NCBI GenBank assembly: GCA_021613375.1
Contig: CM038727.1
Coordinates: forward strand, 7,525,942 to 7,589,941
DNA length: 64,000 nucleotides
Direction of reading: 5' to 3'
From: Megaleporinus macrocephalus
Taxonomy: Eukaryota > Chordata > Actinopteri > Characiformes > Anostomidae
Below the pieces are notes generated by a model, which had not been told where the DNA came from, made no database searches, and was given only the letters and a program-made list of their open reading frames with translations. Made by a program: the position numbers and the translations under genes. Position 1 is the first letter of the stretch; each line of letters begins with the position of its first letter. Below are positions 40,293-52,649 of the stretch, piece by piece.

Positions 40293-40927
40293 TACCACCT
40301 GATAAAACCCTTTAACAATCAGACTAATAGCTCAGTCACGACAGACTTCCATTTCTATCTGAATGAACAAGATGAGTAATCCTGTATTAGACCTGTTATA
40401 TAGAGGAAAAATATCCACGTACCCGCCTGTATCTGATTACACCCCCAATCAGACAAGCACTGCACATGTGCCTCTGCGTCATAGCCCGAGTTTATAACGT
40501 TCAACATGGCGGGAGCAGAAACCGGTCTGCACAGGAGACCAAATATTTGCTTCAAACTTCAAAAGATTTTAAAATAATTAGCAGGACGGGCGGCTATGAA
40601 GCTCCCAGTAACAAGCTGTTCAGCCAGTTCATCAGCAAATGAATGACAGCGAGCTTCTACCAGCTATACAGCAATTAAACACGGATGGAAGTCGGCTGCT
40701 GCTCGTCTCACTCTGACTGGACACGAGACGCTCCTTGTTGTGGTTCTCTACACGTTAATTGTCGCGTGAGATTTTCCATCAGATTGTTGAGCAGAGTTTT
40801 AATATAAACATCTCAACTTTGATCTATAATCAGAAAAAAAGATCTAATCAGGAAAAACTCTGCATGTAATCAAAGTCACTGCTGCACGTCACACTTTGGA
40901 GGAGAGGACCTGGTTGAGAACACTCAC
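40293..40927 (-). other. intron downstream of the basic-segment exon
   Basis: Looks like unique sequence. No exon or repeat was recognised. Confidence 0.5.
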
Positions 40928-41142
40928 GTGGTACAGCGAGGTGGAGTCTGAGCTGGGCGTGGACATTGACTCCTGCCGCAGGACCTCCATCTGCAGGGCT
41001 GGGAGCAGGGCGTAGTGGGCGGGGCTTCCTCCCTTCTCACTCTTCTTCTTCGTCCGCTTGCCCGTGTCCCGCTTTGCGCTGCGGCTGGTCAGATACTCCT
41101 CTGGAACCTTGTCCTCACTCACGTACCGCAGCATGGAGTTCT
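40928..41142 (-). CDS. cnksr2: cnksr2 exon (basic KRTKKKSEKGG segment; residues 144-215)
   Basis: This 215-nt exon has donor TACCAC|GTGAGTG and acceptor CTCTCAG|AGAACTCC. It encodes ENSMLRYVSEDKVPEEYLTS, a lysine-rich segment (KRDTGKRTKKKSEKGG), then SPAHYALLPALQMEVLRQES and a Ser/Thr-rich tail ending in SLYH. All blocks match the CNK2 linker. It enters in phase 1 and leaves in phase 0, so skipping would shift the frame. Its acceptor is unusual. The upstream sense sequence is an uninterrupted C/T run (41145-41663) with no A and no AG, placing any adenosine branch point at least 522 nt away. The coding assignment itself is not in doubt. Confidence 0.95.
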
Positions 41143-41144
<2 letters not shown>

Positions 41145-41235
<91 letters not shown>

Positions 41236-41305
41236 AAGAGAAAGAGAGAGAGAAAGAGAAAAGAGAGAAAGAGAGACAGAGACGAGAGAGCAGAGACGAG
41301 AGAGG

Positions 41306-41338
<33 letters not shown>

Positions 41339-41438
41339 GAGAGAAAGAGAGAGAGAGACGAGAGAGAAGAGAGAGAGAGAAAGAGAGAAAGAGAGAGAGA
41401 CGAGAGAGGAGAGAGAGAGAGAAGAGAGAGAAAGAGAG

Positions 41439-41487
<49 letters not shown>

Positions 41488-41605
41488 GAGAGAGAGGAGA
41501 GAGAGAGAGAGGAGAGAGAAAAAGAGAGGAGAGAGAGAGAGAAAGAGAGAAAGAGAGAAAAGAGAAAGAGAGAAAAGAGAGAGAGGAGAGAGAGAGAGAG
41601 GAGAG

Positions 41606-41663
<58 letters not shown>
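41145..41663. repeat. 519-bp homopurine tract abutting an acceptor
   Basis: GA with GAAA, GGA and a few GC/AC interruptions. There is no T at all and no CT dinucleotide on the plus strand. In gene sense it is an A-free, AG-free pyrimidine run directly before the exon at 41142. It is the acceptor's polypyrimidine tract expanded more than tenfold. Confidence 0.97.
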
Positions 41664-41670
41664 TTAACTA
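41664..41670 (-). promoter_or_regulatory. candidate distal branch point for the exon at 41142
   Basis: The sense strand reads GTTAATC across the upstream edge of the pyrimidine tract. TTAAT fits the yUnAy branch consensus, with the A at 41664, 522 nt from the exon. It is the first adenosine available. Confidence 0.5.
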
Positions 41671-41745
41671 CAGCAATAATCACCTATTACTATTTTACTG
41701 CAAAAAATATTGAAATTTACTGTGATATGATTATACAGCCTATTA

Positions 41746-42010
41746 CAGGGGTCACTAATAATAGGCGGACCGAGGTCCGGATCCGGATCCACATGTTGTC
41801 TAATGTGGACCCAAACTGATAATCTATTGAGAATTATTTCATTTACACTGTGTTTATTTTAAGAGGTGAAGCTTTTCTTGTCTTCACGGTATACGGGCTT
41901 TACTGTGCAGTGAACTCAGAGACCAATCACGTGCGCTGTAAGATCACTGAAGCCTCCTCAGCCAATCAGATCTGTGCAGATTGGGGCGTGCGGCGAGCAC
42001 ACAGGCGAGG
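41746..42010. mobile_element. possible hAT-derived fragment
   Basis: CAGGGGTCACTAATAATAGG then GCGGACCGAGGTCCGG resembles fish hAT termini. The right end was not found. Confidence 0.35.
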
Positions 42011-42106
42011 TACAAAGTGAGGAGCAGCAGCCGGAGACTAAAGCGAGTCAGAAAGAATAAGGAGCTCTAAAATCAGAAAAGTGAACAGAGAAAACTGAGA
42101 AAACAC

Positions 42107-42357
42107 TTTAAATAAAATAAACATTATAAATAAACTTTTCTCTATAAATAAACTTTAAATAAAATAAACTTTATAAATAAACATTTCTCTATAAATAAAC
42201 TTTAAATAAAATAAACATTATAAATAAACTTTTCTCTATAAATAAACTTTAAATAAAATAAACTTTATAAATAAACATTTCTCTATAAATAAACTTTAAA
42301 TAAAATAAACTTTATAAATAAACTTTATAAATAAACTTTTCTCTATAAATAAAATTT
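42107..42357. repeat. AT-rich tandem repeat of about 47 bp
   Basis: About five units of CTTTAAATAAAATAAACATT then ATAAATAAAC and TTTTCTCTATAAATAAA. Confidence 0.9.
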
Positions 42358-42799
42358 AAGATGCACTTTTTTCAAAAGTGTTCTGTTTTTTTTAATGTAG
42401 CCCTTGTCTATATTTAAGTGAGTTTATTATATAACGTTTATGAGAAGTTTATAAATAATTCATTACGTTCAGTATTTAAACAGTAAATATACTGAAATAT
42501 ACTGAACGGTATGTGTGGTGTGTTGGTGTTTCAGTAGCTGATGGTATAAGATGCTGATACTAGACTACTTCAGTAAACAGGATACACCACTGAATCAGAA
42601 CACACGTTAGAAATGATGATGGTCTGGACCAGCCTGAGGAGATCTCCTCTAACTGGACCTCACTGGACTAATTAAATACTTGACTAAACCTTGACTCTCA
42701 GAAGGAAAGAGAAAAAAATATAATACGTTCACGATAATGATATTGGTCCAGTCATCTTGAAATGTTCACACAATGCAAAGGACAATCGGCAAATTGTAT

Positions 42800-43045
42800 A
42801 TCATTGCTGTCCAATGAAAAATATGTATCTCCATTTTTGTCGATTTTCATTTTTCAACATTATTGGAACATGACAGCCGCCATTTACATTGTGTACAATT
42901 TCCATGATGAATGAACCAATAGAAATGCTCCAAAATCACTTGGAAAAAATTCTGGTTCCATTGACTTGTATTGAAAGTAAAGACTATTTTTGGCCTCTCC
43001 TGTAAAGTTCCTATTTTGAAGATACTTGCTTTTCATTGGACAGCG
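42800..43045. repeat. dispersed repeat, copy 3 of 3
   Basis: CAGCCGCCATTTACATTGTG, CTGGTTCCATTGACTTGTAT and TTTTCATTGGACAGCGACGA match 3300-3470 and 32636-32730. Confidence 0.7.
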
Positions 43046-43117
43046 ACGATATAAAGGAGAACTTTGTAGTTCAACAGTTACAGACTGTAGTTCATCTGAT
43101 TCTCTGTATACATTGTT

Positions 43118-43340
43118 TGTCCCCTTTAATCCTGTTCTTCAAAGGTCAGGACCCCCACAAAGAAGCACTGTAGTGACTGACATGGTGGTGGTGTGTTTGT
43201 GTGTGTTGTGCTGGTGTGAGTGGATAAGACACAGCAGTGCTGCTGCTGTAGTGTTTAAACACCTCAGTGTCACTGCTGGACTGAGAATAACCAAAACTAT
43301 TTAGACAACAGTGTCCTGTGGGCAGAGTCCTGTGACAAGT
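43118..43340. mobile_element. partial copy of the otophysan foldback repeat
   Basis: TGTGTGTTGTGCTGGTGTGA, GACACAGCAGTGCTGCTGCT and CACCTCAGTGTCACTGCTGG match 1205-1640. Only the left arm and centre remain. Confidence 0.7.
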
Positions 43341-43576
43341 CCCACCAGAGTCCCTTTAAGGTAGCAGCGAGAAGCAGTTCAGTGTTTTGTGAAGCAGAAG
43401 AAGAGTCGCAATGCAGCCAGATATTGTTTTTTTTAGGTTATTTATAGTTTATAGTTATAATTTATAGTAATATCACACTCATTATGTGTTTTAATGTTGA
43501 ATCTCACTGTGTAGGTGTGACACACGACTGGTTGTTCTTATGACACGTCTAACATCATTGAAAATCATTTTCAATC

Positions 43577-43762
43577 TATCAATCAATCAATCAACCTTTA
43601 TTTTCACTCGGTAATACATTGAGGGTAACCCTCATTTACAATGCAACCGAGCATTGATAACTTAAAGGGCTTCAAAATAAATTTAAATTAGATTCAAGTA
43701 TTTAATCAAGGAAGCTAAAATAAGAAACTTTATGAGTAAACAATAAGAATTAAATGATAAAA

Positions 43763-43825
<63 letters not shown>

Positions 43826-44460
43826 AGGCAAACAATATGAGTTAATTAAGAAGAAATAAATAATTAAAAATAAAAGGATAAGTGGACAATCTAAAAATAT
43901 AAAACAATGAAATAAAGAGATAATAATTGGACAATAGAATATAAACACAATTAAGTAATAAAAAAGTAAATTAAATACACCAAGATTATGAAGAAAGTAA
44001 ATAACAAAAATAAAATCAAACGTAAAACCGAGATTGGATAGATAGAAAAAATAAGAAAAAAGATAAAAAAAGGTAAAAGGCCCAAAATAGAACAGGAAGT
44101 AAAATAAATAAAAAGGTAAAATGAAATAAAATAAAAAATAAAATAATAATAAAAACAAAATAAAATGGCTAAAAATTCAAAAAGGAAAATTAGACAAAAG
44201 GACAAAAGAAATAAAAGGCAAAAGAAAAACTCAATGAAAACAGGTACAGGCTGTCTGAAGGTGGTTAAAAAACTAAAAGTTTAAAATGATTTAGTGACAC
44301 CAGCGAGCTTAGTTTTAGAGTTCCTTGCAGTGAATTCCAGATCACTGGTCCACTGTAGCTAATAACAGATTTTCCCAGCTCAGTAGAAACTCTAGGAATC
44401 TGACAGGTAATCCAATCAGCATAGCGATTCTGATAATTCAGCCGCATATACGCCTATTAA
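43577..44460 (-). pseudogene. LINE fragment: RT C-terminus and 3' UTR
   Basis: At 44447-44265 the minus strand reads MRLNYQNRYADWITCQIPRV, then STELGKSVISYSGPVIWNSL and KLSSLVSLNHFK. The S.SY.GP..WNSL..TLK.S.SL..FK pattern is the usual end of non-LTR retrotransposon ORF2. The 3' UTR runs down to 43577 and ends AAAGGTTGATTGATTGATTG (minus). A TA repeat has expanded inside the UTR. 5'-truncated, therefore dead. Confidence 0.75.
43771..43821. repeat. (TA)n microsatellite
   Basis: Pure TA run inside the LINE 3' UTR. Confidence 0.95.
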
Positions 44461-44616
44461 ACATGAATGTAGTTTAGTACAATGTAAATATATTAAAGAA
44501 GCATATCTGTTACTACTGAACATTAACATGTGTTTATGGAGCAGAAGATATGATGACTAGTTGTCTATAAGTATTGTAATGAAGTCAAACTTCAAAGACA
44601 TGTTATCAATAATCTT

Positions 44617-45440
44617 GATAATGGAGTGTAAATGTAAGGAGTAGAAAGTACAGATAATGGAGTGTAAATGTAAGGAGTAGAAAGTACAGATAATGGAGTG
44701 TAAATGTAAGGAGTAGAAAGTACAGATAATGGAGTGTAAATGTAAGGAGTATAAAGTACTGATAATGGAGTGTAAATGTAAGGAGTAGAAAGTGCAGATA
44801 ATGGAGTGTAAATGTAAGGAGTAGAAAGTACTGATAATGGAGTGTAAATGTAAGGAGTAGAAAGTACTGATAATGGAGTGTAAATGTAAAGAGCAGAAAG
44901 TACTGATAATGGAGCGTAAATGTAAGGAGTAGAAAGTACTGATAATGGAGTGTAAATGTAAAGGGCAGAAAGTACTGATAATGGAGTGTAAATGTAAGGA
45001 GTAGAAAGTACTGATAATGGAGTGTAAATGTAAGGAGTAGAAAGTACAGATAATGGAGTGTAAATGTAAGGAGTAGAAAGTACTGATAATGGAGTGTAAA
45101 TGTAAGGAGTAGAAAGTACTGATAATGGAGTGTAAATGTAAGGAGTAGAAAGTACAGATAATGGAGTGTAAATGTAAGGAGTAGAAAGTACTGATAATGG
45201 AGTGTAAATGTAAGGAGTAGAAAGTACTGATAATGGAGTGTAAATGTAAGGAGTAGAAAGTACTGATAATGGAGTGTAAATGTAAGGAGTAGAAAGTACT
45301 GATAATGGAGTGTAAATGTAATGAGTAGAAAGTACTGATAATGGAGTGTAAATGTAAGGAGTAGAAAGTACTGATAATGGAGTGTAAATGTAAGGAGTAG
45401 AAAGTACTGATAATAGAGTGTAAATGTAAGGAGTAGAAGT
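44617..45440. repeat. 36-bp minisatellite, about 23 copies
   Basis: Unit TGATAATGGAGTGTAAATGT then AAGGAGTAGAAAGTAC. As the period is 12 codons, a minus frame (STFYSLHLHSII repeated) stays open for about 300 codons, which I regard as non-coding. Each unit carries a WGATAA motif. Confidence 0.96.
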
Positions 45441-45559
45441 AAAAAGTAATGTGAAAAATAATTACTCCAGTATAAATACCCAACATTTCTAATTAAGTAA
45501 GGTAAGTATTTGTACTTTTTTATGTGACACCTCTGCTAATAGGCAATCGTTATATTTGC

Positions 45560-45931
45560 CCACCGTACCAACATGAGTGCCAGCCCTGAAGTAATACACT
45601 GGCCCCTTCATCTCTCACTAACTCCACCGACCAATCAAAATCGCTGGCCAACTCTTCTGGGGCCAATCACCTGCTTGGTTTTCCAAATGAGCCCCAAACA
45701 CTGTTTGAAAAGCCCAGTTCTTGGTTAACAAGCCGTGCAGCAGTGATTGGTCACGCTGGCGTTCCACTAAACCATCCCTTTAATTCCAAACCCACCACGG
45801 CCATCATTAAGTTGCTGTGTTCCCACCCCTTCACTCCCCTGTTGCCCGGCAGCTGCCAATGGGACGTAAATCATCGCGAAGAGCTACTGTCAAGAGTCTC
45901 CATGGCAACACAGAGTAATTGCAGAATGAAG

Positions 45932-45974
<43 letters not shown>

Positions 45975-46135
45975 CTGGACTGGAAAAGTTGGGAACGGCA
46001 GCAGTGAGTGGAGTATTTCACACAGGTCCCAGAAGCAGCTCCGCCACTAATTAATTACACTGAAGCGATTGTGGCGGCTGCAGATTTAAAGCGCTGTGTT
46101 TGTGGAGCTGGAAACGATCTGAGACTCTGTGAATG
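45560..46135. promoter_or_regulatory. candidate regulatory island with RFX X-box and CCAAT boxes
   Basis: A repeat-poor block with CCAATCA (45632), GCCAATCACC (45662), ATTGGTCA (45744) and GTCTCCATGGCAAC at 45896-45909. The last matches the RFX X-box palindrome GTTGCCATGGCAAC at 12 of 14. A (CT)n tract is at 45933-45971. No exon seen. Confidence 0.4.
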
Positions 46136-46179
46136 AGTCTAATGTGGTCTTACTGTTCTCTTCCTAAATGAAGCTACAG

Positions 46180-46640
46180 TCAGTTTATTTATTTATTTAT
46201 TTATATTTTATTAATGTTTCTATTAAACAGCCAAAGATAATAAACAAACCAAGACTAAGTGAATCTAATTTCATTAGTTTTTAAAATAAAGCTATCCACA
46301 AATAGGGCTGCTTATTTATTTATTTTATTTATTTTTATTTATTTAATTATACTTTCCACAGAAAGGGCTGCTTGCTTCTTTATTAATTAATGTTTTTAGT
46401 TAGTCAAGTAGTTCGCTATTAAATAAAGCCTTCCAAGGCAGAGGTTTCTTTTTGTTAATTTCACTGTGTTTTGCGTATTAATTGCTTAATTATTAATTAA
46501 TGTATTTGTTTTGTCAGCTAGTTTTGCTAGTCATTTAATTAGTTTGTCATTCAATAAAGCTTTCAGAGCAAGCTGGCCTGCTTATTTATTTATTATTTTA
46601 TTGTTTTTTTTATTAATTTACACATCCTTTCCACAGTAGA
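46180..46640. repeat. degenerate tandem repeat of about 110-120 bp, TTTA-rich
   Basis: AAAGCTATCCACAAATAGGG, TACTTTCCACAGAAAGGGCT, AAAGCTTTCAGAGCAAGCTG and CCTTTCCACAGTAGAAG recur, separated by TTTATTTA-rich runs. Confidence 0.65.
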
Positions 46641-46654
46641 AGATGTACATTTAT

Positions 46655-46724
<70 letters not shown>

Positions 46725-46733
46725 AAAGCACAC

Positions 46734-46780
<47 letters not shown>

Positions 46781-46789
46781 AAAGCACAC

Positions 46790-46856
<67 letters not shown>

Positions 46857-46956
46857 CATCAAAGCACACATCTATCTATCTATCTATCTATCTATCTTAT
46901 CTATCTATCTATCTATCTATGGCTATTTATTTATCTATCTATCTATCAAAGCACAC

Positions 46957-47023
<67 letters not shown>

Positions 47024-47048
47024 GATCTATCTATCTATCAAAGCACAC

Positions 47049-47106
<58 letters not shown>

Positions 47107-47115
47107 GGCTATTTA

Positions 47116-47152
<37 letters not shown>
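46655..47152. repeat. (CTAT)n array with regular interruptions, then (CTGT)n
   Basis: Blocks of CTAT are separated by CAAAGCACACAT five times and by GGCTATTTAT twice, giving a compound higher-order repeat. (CTGT)n at 47116-47152. Confidence 0.96.
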
Positions 47153-47509
47153 TCAGTTTTGGTATGAACTCTGGGACTAAGTGGATGGGATGTTTTAATA
47201 AAACTGTCCACTGTAGGGTTTGTTTATTTTATTTCACTGTCTATCAATCACAGGGTTAACGAGCTGGTTTGAAGTGATGTAATAAGCTGAGATTAAGCTG
47301 TTGTTTCTAAATGTCTCTGTGTGTTTGTGTGTCCTGGGCTGCGGGAGGAGCTGGAGGTTTGGAGGCTGAGTGTTTGTCTTGGTTGAATAGATGTGCTGGC
47401 AGTAAAAATAGCTGCTGTTATGAGAGATGACAAAGCGCTGAGAGCTCTGAACACCACTGTGCTCAGTTCTGTCGGAGTGACCTCCGAGCATCTTTAGCCT
47501 TTTCACCCT
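47153..47509. other. intron, no gene
   Basis: Apparently unique sequence. No exon signals consistent with cnksr2. Confidence 0.5.
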
Positions 47510-48690
47510 CTCTTCTCTTCTTTCTCTCTCCCTCTCTTCTCTCTCTCTCTACCTCCACCTCTCCTCTCTATTCTTTCTCTGTCTCTCCACCTCTCTACTC
47601 TCTCTCTCTACCTCTACCTCTCCTCTCTATTCTTTCTCTGCCTCTCCACCTCTCTACTCTCTCTCTCTACCTCCACCTCTCCTCTCTATTCTTTCTCTGT
47701 CTCTCCACCTCTCTACTCTCTCTCTCTACCTCCACCTCTCCTCTCTATTCTTTTTCTGCCTCTCCACCTCTCTTCTCTCTCTCTCTCTCTCTCTCTACCT
47801 CTACCTCTCCTCTCTATTCTTTCTCTGCCTCTCCACCTCTCTACTCTCTCTCTCTACCTCTACCTCTCCTCTCTATTCTTTCTCTGCCTCTCCACCTCTC
47901 CTTTCTCTCTACTCTGTCTGCATCTCCTCTCTCTCCACCTCTCTACTCTCTCTCTCTACCTCCACCTCTCCTCTCTATTCTTTTTTCTGCCTCTCCACCT
48001 CTCTTCTCTCTCTCTCTCTCTACCTCTCCTCTCTATTCTTTTTCTGCCTCTCCACCTCTCTTCTCTCTCTCTCTCTACCTCTACCTCTCCTCTCTATTCT
48101 TTCTCTGCCTCTCCACCTCTCCTCTCTCTCTCCTCTGTCTGCATCTCCTCTCTCTCTCTACCTCTCCACTTCTCCTCTCTCTCTACCTGTTTATTTCCTC
48201 TCTCTATTCACTCTCTTTACCTCTCCACCTCTCCCCTCTGTCTCTCTACCTCTACTCTCTCACTCTCTTTAATTCTTATCTCTACCTAGGTCTCTCTACC
48301 TCTCCTCTCGATCGCTCCTCTCTCACTCTCCACCTCTCCTTTCTCTCTCTACTCTGTCTGCATCTCCTCTCTCTCTCTACCTCTCTATCTTCTCTCTATT
48401 CACTCTTTACTTCTCCATCTCTATGTCTCTTTACCTCTCCTCTCTAAATCTCCTCTCTCACTCTCCACCTCTCATGTCTCTGGTCTCTTCTCTCTGTCTA
48501 CTTCTACACCTACCCTCTTTCCTCTCTCTCTCTCTCTCTCTCTGACTCCATACTTCTCATTTCTTACTCTCACTCAGCCTCACTCTGTCACTCTCTTACC
48601 TTTTTCTGTTCTTTTACTCTGCCTCTTCAAATTCTGTCATCCTCACTCTGTAATTTTACCCCCCCTTTTTACTCTCTCTCCCTCTCTGTC
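47510..48690. repeat. CT-rich minisatellite of about 59 bp
   Basis: Unit CTCTACCTCCACCTCTCCTC then TCTATTCTTTCTCTGTCTCT and CCACCTCTCTACTCT. Regular to about 48130, decayed after. One of the few long tracts with pyrimidines on the plus strand. Confidence 0.9.
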
Positions 48691-49084
48691 TTTCATTCTT
48701 TTTTTCTGTATGTGGACTCCAAACATGCAATCTGCCCAAAGAGAGAAAGAGATAGTGAAAGTGAGAGAGGGAGAGAAAGAGAGAGAGAGAGAGCCTTGCC
48801 AGCATTAATCTCTTCACAAAGCAAAGACAGAGCAGTTTAACACATCAAACAGAAGCTCACACACACCACACTAAACATCACTCCCACACACACATACACA
48901 CACAACCTCAGGTGAACAACTAAAACCATAGAGTGAGATGGACAGAGGGGGAGAGAGGAGGACAGTGAAGGTCTTACACTAAGGGTCTTATTTATTATAA
49001 CAGTCAAAGACACCTATGTGTCACACTGCAGATATGTCTACTGAAGTTATCATGCTAACCAGCTAACCCCGACCTGTCCTGTCT

Positions 49085-50765
49085 CGTAATTTCACATTGT
49101 ACCTGAAGAGGTGATAGTGTGTCACTTCAATACTACTTTGTACCTGAAGAGGTGACAGTGAGTCACTGTAGTACCACTTTGTACCTGAAGAGGTGATAGT
49201 GAGTCACTGTAGTACCACATTGTACCTGAAGAGGTGATAGTGTGTCACTGCAATACTACTTTGTACCTGAAGAGGTGATAGTGAGTCACTGTAATACCAC
49301 TTTGTACCTGAAGAGGTGATAGTGAGTCTCTTTAGTACCACTTTGTACCTGAAGAGGTGATAGTGAGTCACTGTATTACCACTTTGTACCTGAAGAGGTG
49401 ATAGTGAGTAACTGTAATACCACTTTGTATCTGAAGAGGTGAGAGTGAGTCACCGTAGTACCATATTGTAACTGAAAAGGTGATAGTGAGTCACTGTATT
49501 ACCACTTTGTACCTGAAGAGGTGATAGTGAGTCACTTTAGTACCACTTTGTACCTGAAGAGGTGATAGTGAATCACTGTAATACCACTTTGTACCTAAAG
49601 AGGTGATAGTGATTCACTGTAGTACCACTTTGTACCTAAAGAGGTGATAGTGAGTCACTGTAGTACTACTTTGTATCTGAAGAGGTGGTACTGAGTCACA
49701 GTAGTACCACTTAGTACCTGAAGAGGTGATAGTGAGTCACTGTAGTACCACTTAGTACTTGAAGAGGTGATAGTGAGTCACAGTAGTACCACTTAGTACC
49801 TGAAGAGGTGATAGTGAGTCACTGTAGTACCACTTAGTACCTGAAGAGGTGATAGTGAGTCACAGTAGTACCACTTAGTACCTGAAGAGGTGATAGTGAG
49901 TCACAGTAGTACCACTTAGTACCTGAAGAGGTGATAGTGAGTCACTGTAGTACCACTTAGTACCTGAAGAGGTGATAGTGAGTCACTGTAGTACCACTTT
50001 GTACCTAAAGAGGTGATAGTGAGTCACTGTAGTACTACTTTGTATCTGAAGAGGTGGTACTGAGTCACAGTAGTACCACTTAGTACCTGAAGAGGTGATA
50101 GTGAGTCACAGTAGTACCACTTAGTACCTGAAGAGGTGATAGTGAGTCACTGTAGTACCACTTAGTACCTGAAGAGGTGATAGTGAGTCACTGTAGTACC
50201 ACTTAGTACCTGAAGAGGTGATAGTGAGTCACAGTAGTATCACTTAGTACCTGAAGAGGTGATAGTGAGTCACTGTAGTACCACTTAGTACCTGAAGAGG
50301 TGATAGTGAGTCACAGTAGTACCACTTTGTACCTGAAGAGGTGATAGTGATTCACTGTAGTACCACTTTGTACCTAAAGAGGTGATAGTGATTCACTGTA
50401 GTACCACTTTGTACCTAAAGAGGTGATAGTGAGTCACTGTAGTACTACTTTGTATCTGAAGAGGTGGTACTGAGTCACTGTAGTACCACTTAGTACCTGA
50501 AGAGGTGATAGTGAGTCACTGTAGTACCACTTAGTACCTGAAGAGGTGATAGTGAGTCACAGTAGTACCACTTAGTACCTGAAGAGGTGATAGTGAGTCA
50601 CAGTAGTACCACTTAGTACCTGAAGAGGTGATAGTGAGTCACTGTAGTACCACTTAGTACCTGAAGAGGTGATAGTGAGTCACTGTAGTACCACTTTGTA
50701 CCTTTAGAGGCGAAAGTGAGTCACTGTAGTACCACTTTGTACCAGAAGAGGTGATAGAGAGTTAC
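49085..50765. repeat. 41-bp minisatellite, about 40 copies, each with an AP-1-like site
   Basis: Unit TACCTGAAGAGGTGATAGTG then AGTCACTGTAGTACCACTTT G. Higher-order structure: 49655-49900 recurs around 50015-50270 and 50430-50680. Almost every unit contains TGAGTCA within AGTGAGTCACT. Confidence 0.96.
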
Positions 50766-50813
50766 TGAGCCCTGCAAGGCAACAGTGCTAACCACTACAC
50801 CACCGTGCCACCA
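50766..50813 (-). mobile_element. tRNA-like SINE head fragment
   Basis: The minus strand reads GGTGGCACGGTGGTGTAGTG then GTTAGCACTG, resembling a tRNA-derived A-box region common in fish repeats. It is only about 48 bp. Confidence 0.4.
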
Positions 50814-50835
50814 AGATTATACAGTGATATATACA

Positions 50836-51311
50836 TACACTACCACTCAAAAGTTTAGGATCACTTTAGAATTTCATTTCATGCAATTCACAAACAACAT
50901 TGTCAATTTCACAATGAATGTAAGTGTATAAGATGATTTTTAAAGAGTAAAAATGTTTGTATTAAAGTCTATTTTTGTATAGAGGCTTATTTTACATATA
51001 GTTCTATTATCAGCAATTCTCAGTCCTCTGTCTAAATCTCCTGGTACGACCACCAATCCAAGTTAAGGATGTTATTGGACTAATTGGTTGTTAGGACACT
51101 CTTGATCAATTGTGATGCACAGCTGAAAAACATTCTACTAATAAGTGAGTATGAAAGGGAGAACAACATTCTAGGTTAGTTTAGTATCTGAAGATCAGCA
51201 GTTGATGGCTTGCTGACCGACTCACAATGACCAGAAAGAAACAACTTTCTTTAGAGACCCGTCAGTCCATTGTTGTGTTAAGGAAGGAAGATACTTTTGA
51301 GCTGTAGTGTA
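50836..51311 (+). mobile_element. Tc1/mariner-type MITE, longer copy
   Basis: Ends ACACTACCACTCAAAAGTTT and ACTTTTGAGCTGTAGTGT are inverted, with TA-rich flanks. Inside, ACCCGTCAGTCCATTGTTGT (Arg-Gln-Ser-Ile-Val-Val in one frame) may be left from a transposase. This copy contains the segment deleted in 9847-10176. Confidence 0.8.
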
Positions 51312-52459
<1,148 letters not shown>

Positions 52460-52649
52460 TCAGTCTGATACTGAGCGCAACGCCGGCCCGTGTTTGTGTT
52501 CTTACACAAACAAGCTCGTCTAACCGGTTCTTACTGGCTCGACTGGGTCCAAATCAATACAATCAAAGGTTCTGAAAAAGAGTTGTGGTTAATTAGCTCA
52601 GCCTAACACAATGACTACAGTCCTCTGTGTCACCTCACGTTCATAACCC

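Noticed and set aside
43730..44205. Phe/Tyr/Ile-rich minus frames as membrane proteins
   Set aside because: AT-rich LINE 3' UTR sequence with a TA repeat; hydrophobicity comes from TTT/TAT codons.
44557..45486. 309-codon minus frame
   Set aside because: Wholly a 36-bp minisatellite; open only because the unit is 12 codons without a stop.
50766..50813. tRNA gene on the minus strand
   Set aside because: Only an A-box-like head remains; no anticodon arm or B box was found.
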